This document shows, in pieces, positions 5,317 through 6,750 of a stretch of DNA of 6,750 nt; positions within the stretch are counted from its first letter, which is position 1; each line of letters begins with the position of its first letter. The notes under the pieces are model-generated. The model was not told the DNA's origin. It ran no database searches and was given only the letters and a program-made list of their open reading frames with translations. Source of the stretch: Gammaproteobacteria bacterium (lineage in GTDB: Bacteria; Pseudomonadota; Gammaproteobacteria; DSM-26407); the NCBI GenBank assembly GCA_028694565.1, contig JAQVKR010000153.1, forward strand, positions 1-6,750, in the 5' to 3' direction. A program made the position numbers and the translations under genes.

Positions 5317-6363
5317 CACCCCCAGTCCGGGGGCGGAGGGGAGGCTGAGCCAGCCGGCGGCGGGGGCGGGCGCGGGGGCCGGGTCGCGGGCGAACCAGGC
5401 GCCGGTGGCGAGGCCGTGGGCGCGGCGTGACGCCGGGTCGACGGCGGCGGCGAGCTGGGCCGCCGCCCAGGCGCCGACGGCGCTCTCCAGCGTGGTGGTG
5501 ACCACGCATTCGCCGCCGGCGGCCCGGGCCCGCGCCGCCAGCGCCAGCGCCGGCCGCAGTCCGCCGAGTGGAGCGGGCTTCAGCACCAGCCGCCGCACCG
5601 GGAGCGGGAGCGGCGGCGTGCCGCCGGCCAGGGACTCGTCCAGGGCCAGGGGGAAGCCGGCCCCGCCCTGCAGCCGGGCGAGCCGCTCCGGGCTCGGGTG
5701 CGCCAGCGGCTCCTCCAGCGACTCCACCGGCAGCGCCCGGCAGCCGGCGATGAACGCCGCCGCCGCCGGCTCGTCCCAGGCGCCGTTGGCGTCCAGCCGC
5801 AGGGTCGCGCCGGGGGGGAGGCCCGCGGCGATCTGTGCCAGGGCGGCCAGCTCCGTTGTCACCGGCGCCAGTCCCACCTTGAGCTTCAGGACCGTGAAGC
5901 CATGGCCGGCGGCGGCCGCCGCCCGGGCCGGCGCGCCCGGATCCAGGGGGCCGAGGGCGGCATTGACCCGTACCCGGTCGGGTGCGCCGGGATCCAGCAG
6001 CCGGCGCAGCGGGAGCCCCGCGGCCTGCGCCTGCAGATCTAGCAGGGCGGTTTCCAGCGCCGCGCGGGCCGCCGGGGGGCAGGGGGGGAGGGCGCCGAGC
6101 GCCTGCGGCGGCGTCCGGCCGGGCAGGGCGCGGGCCAGCCGCCGCAGGGCCTGGCCGGCGCGTTCCGGCGTCTCGGTGCCCGCATCCGGCAGGGGGGCGC
6201 AGTCGCCGAGTCCGATCCGGCCTCGCGCGTCGATGAGCCGGACCAGCCAGCCGCTGCGGTGCCGGATCGTGCCCCGGGCGCTTCGCCATTCCCGCCGCAG
6301 GGGCAGGTGGTAGGGGAGCAGTTCGCAGCGGACGATGGGGGTGTCGGCGGGCATGGAAGGCAT
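5305..6363 (-). CDS. menC: o-succinylbenzoate synthase (MenC), enolase superfamily
   Basis: This enzyme dehydrates SHCHC to o-succinylbenzoate, a cytoplasmic step of menaquinone synthesis just before MenE. From the ATG at 6363 it has 352 residues. All enolase-superfamily active-site elements are visible: the KxK pair Lys160/Lys162 (VLKLKVG); metal ligands Asp191 (LRLDANGAWD), Glu217 (SLEEPL) and Asp242 (ALDES); and the opposite base Lys262 (LVLKPAPLGG). The VTTTLESAVG segment (288-297) is typical of OSBS proteins. The start is uncertain: 6363 and 6354 both lack a good Shine-Dalgarno sequence, and the frame stays open further upstream into the divergent lipoprotein gene, where it is not coding. 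The TGA stop (5305-5307) lies inside the 8-bp tandem array. The C-terminal region is rich in Ala/Pro (near 328-336). It faces menE across the window rather than sitting in an operon with it. Confidence 0.93.
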   Translation of the reverse strand: MPSMPADTPIVRCELLPYHLPLRREWRSARGTIRHRSGWLVRLIDARGRIGLGDCAPLPDAGTETPERAGQALRRLARALPGRTPPQALGALPPCPPAARAALETALLDLQAQAAGLPLRRLLDPGAPDRVRVNAALGPLDPGAPARAAAAAGHGFTVLKLKVGLAPVTTELAALAQIAAGLPPGATLRLDANGAWDEPAAAAFIAGCRALPVESLEEPLAHPSPERLARLQGGAGFPLALDESLAGGTPPLPLPVRRLVLKPAPLGGLRPALALAARARAAGGECVVTTTLESAVGAWAAAQLAAAVDPASRRAHGLATGAWFARDPAPAPAPAAGWLSLPSAPGLGVAIP

Positions 6364-6396
6364 TGTGGAGCGCCGCAACGGGGAGGGCAACGCATC

Positions 6397-6415
6397 CCGG
6401 CCGGGAGTCGGCCGG
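6397..6415. repeat. 7-bp inverted repeat in the menC/lipoprotein divergent promoter region
   Basis: CCGGCCG (6397-6403) and CGGCCGG (6409-6415) form a perfect inverted repeat with a 5-bp spacer. It lies just upstream of the TATACT hexamer of the + strand gene and covers its -35 area, so it could be an operator for one or both divergent genes. In this GC-rich sequence chance occurrence is also plausible. Confidence 0.45.
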
Positions 6416-6417
6416 CC

Positions 6418-6423
6418 TATACT
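6418..6423 (+). promoter_or_regulatory. candidate -10 element of the right-edge lipoprotein gene
   Basis: TATACT is a close match to the sigma70 -10 hexamer and stands out in a GC-rich 96-bp divergent intergenic region. It would start transcription near 6430, giving a leader of about 30 nt. No clear -35 is visible at the proper distance. Confidence 0.45.
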
Positions 6424-6447
6424 TTCAGGTGGGTCAGCAACGTACAG

Positions 6448-6453
6448 AGGAGG
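6448..6453 (+). promoter_or_regulatory. strong ribosome binding site (AGGAGG)
   Basis: AGGAGG, within AGAGGAGG, lies six bases upstream of the ATG at 6460. It is the best Shine-Dalgarno sequence in the window and fixes the start of the lipoprotein gene. Confidence 0.85.
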
Positions 6454-6459
6454 TACGCC

Positions 6460-6750
6460 ATGCGACGCCGTCACTTCAACACCCTGCTGCTCGGAGCCCT
6501 GTTCGCCGGGACCCTCGGCGGTTGCGTTGGCGTCTACACCGGTCCGGGTCCCCGCTACCGGCCGCCGCCCCATGCGCCGGCCCACGGCTATCGCTACCGT
6601 TTCGACGACGGGCTGATCATCGTCTTCGACTCCGGGCTCGGGCTCTACATCGTCGACCGGCATCCCGGCTGGTACTGGTACGACGGGCATTTCTACCGCC
6701 GCCAGCGCGACCGCTGGGATTTCAGTCCGCGCTTCGACGGCCCCTGGCGC
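6460..6750 (+). CDS. small lipoprotein, 3'-truncated by window edge
   Basis: The ATG at 6460 follows a strong AGGAGG and opens a frame that runs to the window end (97 residues seen, no stop). The first residues form a lipoprotein signal: MRRR, a hydrophobic stretch (about 9-19) and a lipobox L19-G20-G21-C22. A proline-rich linker follows (RYRPPPHAPAHGYRYR, about 32-47). Then comes an aromatic domain with FDSGLGLYIVDRHPGWYW and the segment DGHFYRRQRDRWDFS, ending so far in RFDGPWR. This W/Y-rich 'GxFYRxxxxxW...GPW' pattern occurs in many small gammaproteobacterial lipoproteins of unknown function. Export and lipidation are inferred from the signal; a precise role cannot be given. It diverges from menC with a 96-bp gap. 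Confidence 0.85.
   Translation, partial: MRRRHFNTLLLGALFAGTLGGCVGVYTGPGPRYRPPPHAPAHGYRYRFDDGLIIVFDSGLGLYIVDRHPGWYWYDGHFYRRQRDRWDFSPRFDGPWR

Noticed and set aside
5132..6313. 393-codon + strand frame containing the GITESRNH repeats
   Set aside because: Most of it is antisense to menC, and it stays open because the octamer lacks stops on this strand and the DNA is GC-rich. The translation is Ala/Arg/Ser-rich without domains.
6364..6690. Upstream extension of the menC frame
   Set aside because: It would overlap the divergent lipoprotein gene, which has a strong ribosome binding site, and MenC homology begins near 6350.

Overview
This is a very GC-rich window (roughly 70% by eye) with dense, short-spaced bacterial genes. 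Hsp33, two small outer-membrane-type lipoproteins and the o-succinylbenzoate route to menaquinone together suggest a high-GC gammaproteobacterium, possibly a Chromatiales/Ectothiorhodospiraceae-type organism. That placement is inference. I saw no rRNA, tRNA, CRISPR array, transposase or phage gene.

Left part (1-1966): the 3' portion of menE (o-succinylbenzoyl-CoA ligase, + strand) enters from the left edge. It converges on, and overlaps by 35 bp, a small lipoprotein gene on the - strand. Upstream of that gene, also on the - strand, lies a dienelactone-hydrolase-family alpha/beta hydrolase, and the two probably form an operon.

Middle (1967-4061): a GC-rich divergent intergenic region with a C9 tract and hairpins leads into two + strand genes. 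The first is a ketopantoate-reductase-like Rossmann protein whose catalytic glutamate seems to be missing. The second is hslO (Hsp33, redox-regulated chaperone) with its four zinc-binding cysteines intact. After hslO comes a short AT-rich island (about 40-43% GC) and a hairpin.

Right part (4062-6750): a GT-B glycosyltransferase-like gene and menC (o-succinylbenzoate synthase) lie on the - strand. They are separated by an unusual double tandem array: four copies of a 7-bp unit abutting twelve perfect copies of an 8-bp unit. The menC stop codon lies inside the 8-bp array. Divergent from menC, a second small lipoprotein starts behind a strong ribosome binding site and runs off the right edge.

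menE and menC catalyse consecutive steps of menaquinone synthesis (menC forms o-succinylbenzoate, menE activates it to the CoA thioester). They lie at opposite ends of the window, on opposite strands and pointing toward each other, with unrelated genes between. The other genes look like housekeeping or conserved hypothetical genes. No complete novel system is evident. The most unusual element is the menC-terminal tandem array.
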